64,000 nucleotides of DNA, taken from assembly GCF_009909195.1 (NCBI RefSeq), contig NZ_JAAAMU010000003.1, positions 186,001 to 250,000 on the forward strand, in the 5' to 3' direction. Shown here piece by piece: positions 62,043 through 64,000 of this stretch. Made by a program: the position numbers and the translations under genes. A model generated the notes under the pieces. It was not told the DNA's origin. It saw only the letters and a program-made list of their open reading frames with translations, and did not search any database. Origin of the DNA: Paenibacillus sacheonensis. GTDB lineage: Bacteria > Bacillota > Bacilli > Paenibacillales > Paenibacillaceae. Within the stretch, counting starts at the first letter, position 1, and every line of letters begins with the position of its first letter.

Positions 62043-63410
62043 ATGACGAACGAATGGAAGCTGATTAACGTAAGTTTACCGCTTCGGGACGAATCTCATC
62101 TCTATGCGCTTACGATCCGGGACGGCATCTGGACGGAGATAACGGCGCAGCCGGCGGCGGCGGATCTGCCGGGAGCCGTGCCGATCGACGAAGCGACGGG
62201 GAATGCGGCCGGCGGAACGGTTATCGATCTAGGCGGCAACGTGCTGCTGCCGGGTCTTGTCGACGCCCACATGCATCTCGACAAAGCGTTCTCGCTTCCG
62301 CAGGTCGGCAACGTGTCGGGGACGCTGGACGAAGCGGTGAACAACTACGCCAACGCGGTTCACGCCTTCTCCAAAGAAGAGATCAAGGCGCGGATTATCC
62401 GCTCCGCCCTGCAGGCGGTATCGTACGGCACGACCGCGATTCGCACGCATCTCGATTATCATGTCCGGTGGGGCGCGGAAGTCGCGCTGCGGACGATCGA
62501 GGCGGCGCTCGAGGCACAGGCGGAGCTTGCGCCTTACGTGAAGCTGGAGCTGTTCCCGCTTGCGCCGATGTTCCGTTTCGCGCCAGGCGATCTCAACATA
62601 CTCGAGGAGACGCTGCGCATGGGCGTAACCGGCGTCGGCACCGCGGCCCATATGTCGCAGACGGCGGAAGCCGATATCGACAAACTGTTCGAATTCGCGG
62701 CGAAGTTCGATATGCCGCTGGATTTCCATACCGACGAGAGCGACGATCCGAACATGCGGACGGTCAGCCATATTGCCCGTCGGACAATCGATTACGAATG
62801 GTCCGGCCGGGTGACGGTCGACCATCTATGCTCGCTCGCCGCGATGAACGACATGGACGCCGGCATGCTGATCGAGCAAATGGCGGCCGCCAAGCTGCAC
62901 GCGGTCACGCTGCCGGGCGCGAACCTGTACCTGCAGGGACGCCGCGACAGCTTCCCGGTCCGGCGCGGCGTCACGCGGGTGAAGGAGCTGCTTGCGGCAG
63001 GCATTACGCTGGCGACGGCATCGGACAACATTCATGATCCGTTCCATCCGTTCGGACGGGGCGACCTGCTGCAAATCGGCTTGATTACGGCTTATGCCGC
63101 TCATATGGGCAGGCCGGCCGATTTGCGGACGATTCTGCGGATGATGACCGAAATTCCGGCCGCGATCCTGCGCCTCGAGGGCTACGGCGTGGAGGTCGGC
63201 AACGACGCCGATTTCGTCGTCTTCGACGGTTCGACCCCCGAAGAGCTGTTCACGATGGTGCCGGAACGGCGCTGGGTATTCCGCGGCGGCGGCTGGCTGA
63301 AGCTGGCGGCCGGGCGGAGGGGCTTCCAGCTGCCCGAGCTGGATCGCAAGCTGAAGGGCGCGGCGGAGAAGCTGGCTTTCGGCACGCCGGCGGCCGCCTC
63401 CCGGGCATAA
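62043..63410 (+). CDS. Amidohydrolase, cytosine-deaminase-like
   Basis: A 455-residue metal-dependent hydrolase. The first metal motif is HMHLDKA (His76, His78) as in CodA/AtzF-adjacent cytosine deaminase-like proteins; FHTDESDDPN holds a further His, DHLCSL another, and ASDNIHDPFHPFG the metal-binding Asp. It likely opens or deaminates an N-heterocyclic ring such as a pyrimidine or triazine-like compound. Ribosome site AAAGGGG; 61 bp after CocE. Confidence 0.92.
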   Translation: MTNEWKLINVSLPLRDESHLYALTIRDGIWTEITAQPAAADLPGAVPIDEATGNAAGGTVIDLGGNVLLPGLVDAHMHLDKAFSLPQVGNVSGTLDEAVNNYANAVHAFSKEEIKARIIRSALQAVSYGTTAIRTHLDYHVRWGAEVALRTIEAALEAQAELAPYVKLELFPLAPMFRFAPGDLNILEETLRMGVTGVGTAAHMSQTAEADIDKLFEFAAKFDMPLDFHTDESDDPNMRTVSHIARRTIDYEWSGRVTVDHLCSLAAMNDMDAGMLIEQMAAAKLHAVTLPGANLYLQGRRDSFPVRRGVTRVKELLAAGITLATASDNIHDPFHPFGRGDLLQIGLITAYAAHMGRPADLRTILRMMTEIPAAILRLEGYGVEVGNDADFVVFDGSTPEELFTMVPERRWVFRGGGWLKLAAGRRGFQLPELDRKLKGAAEKLAFGTPAAASRA

Positions 63411-63431
63411 CCAAAGAAGGGAGCTGCGGTG

Positions 63432-64000
63432 ATGACCAACCTGCTCGTCGTTTATTACAGCGCTTACGGCCACGTGCACGAGATGGCGCTGGCCGCCGCG
63501 CAGGGCGCCGCGAACTTGGCGGACTGCGAGGTGCGCGTCGTCAAGATTCCCGAGATGGAATCGGAGAACAATCGGACGCCTTATCTCGATAGAAGGAAGA
63601 AACAAGAAGAAAGCGCCTTGTCCGGCAAATTCCGAACCGTGGGCCGCTTCGCCAAGTACGAAGGCTCCAAGCTGCTTCAAGCGCCGATTCCGTTCGCGAC
63701 GAACGACGATCTTCGCTGGGCGGACGGCATCGTCTGGGGCTTCCCGACGTACTTCGGCTCCATGCCGGCGCAGGTGAAGCTGTTTCTCGAATTCGCGAGC
63801 GAGCTGTGCGCGGACGGCGGTCTCGAAGGCAAGCCGGCGGGACTGATCACGAGCGCCGGCTCGATCCATACCGGTCATGAAGCGAACCTGTTGACCTCCA
63901 TGGTGCCCCTGTTCCATTTCGGCATGATCATGGTCGGGCTTCCTTACTCGGAGAACCCGGAGTATCTGACGGCCGACGCGATCGGCTGCTCGCCGTACGG
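63432..64000 (+). CDS. WrbA/flavodoxin-like NAD(P)H-quinone reductase (3' partial)
   Basis: ATG 63432 after AAGGGAGCTGCGGTG opens a frame still open at the window end (189 codons). The FMN loop SAYGHVHEMA at the start and GFPTYFGSMPAQVKLF near residues 104-119 are WrbA hallmarks, and the later GSIHTGHE segment is also typical. A Lys/Arg-rich insert of about 35 residues sits between the first loop and the ADGIVWG strand, unusual for WrbA. It is 21 bp after the amidohydrolase and in the same operon, so it could pass electrons to the Rieske enzyme (inference). Confidence 0.85.
   Translation, partial: MTNLLVVYYSAYGHVHEMALAAAQGAANLADCEVRVVKIPEMESENNRTPYLDRRKKQEESALSGKFRTVGRFAKYEGSKLLQAPIPFATNDDLRWADGIVWGFPTYFGSMPAQVKLFLEFASELCADGGLEGKPAGLITSAGSIHTGHEANLLTSMVPLFHFGMIMVGLPYSENPEYLTADAIGCSPY

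Overview
The window reads as chromosomal DNA of a Paenibacillus-type soil or plant-associated Firmicute. The evidence is strong GGAGG-type ribosome sites with some GTG/TTG starts, LplB/LplC-type sugar permeases, AraC regulators with a transmembrane sensor half, cre-like catabolite sites, many glycoside hydrolases, and a fairly GC-rich Gram-positive gene style. No rRNA, tRNA, CRISPR array, phage gene or transposase was seen. The species assignment is inference from gene content.

Region 1 (1-8.2 kb) holds the end of an LplC-type sugar permease, an esterase, an AraC regulator, a GH95 alpha-L-fucosidase, a tiny zinc-ribbon protein, and a convergent pair of AraC regulator and PhyH-type dioxygenase. 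Region 2 (8.4-13.7 kb) is a set of small regulated units: MarR with an MFS permease under matching operators, a CMD/AhpD-like protein, a lone sdhC, and TetR divergent from an SDR with repeated operator boxes. Region 3 (14-25.4 kb) is an AraC-linked, Opp/Dpp-type ABC operon (lipoprotein, two permeases, two ATPases), followed by two small membrane proteins, a DeoR regulator, an acyltransferase and a phosphotransferase.

Region 4 (25.4-32.3 kb) looks like eroded DNA. A WYL-like mini-protein comes first. Next is a four-gene sugar operon whose first gene (zinc alcohol dehydrogenase) and last gene (SDR) are broken while the HPS-like and epimerase genes between them are intact. GH36 alpha-galactosidase and cutC follow, then about 1.2 kb of repeats: 3 x 15 bp, 9 x 36 bp, and three hairpin units with TRCAACA/TGTTGYA ends. 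Region 5 (32.3-50.1 kb) is a glycan-use locus with GH35, GH29, a membrane-anchored AraC sensor-regulator, LplB/LplC permeases, a lipoprotein, GH3, GH38, a sugar isomerase and a second GH29. Together with GH95 and GH36 it could strip fucose, galactose, mannose and beta-glucose or beta-xylose from branched plant glycans, import the pieces and process them.

Region 6 (50.2-64 kb) starts with a class-C-type serine hydrolase and an ArsR/MFS pair. It ends with what I consider the most interesting set: a PucR regulator, NMT1-type binding lipoprotein, permease, Rieske oxygenase, gamma-glutamyltransferase-like hydrolase, CocE-like acyl hydrolase, cytosine-deaminase-like amidohydrolase and the start of a WrbA-like flavodoxin. 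It looks like a catabolic operon for a nitrogen-containing, probably heterocyclic or amide compound, and it runs off the window end.
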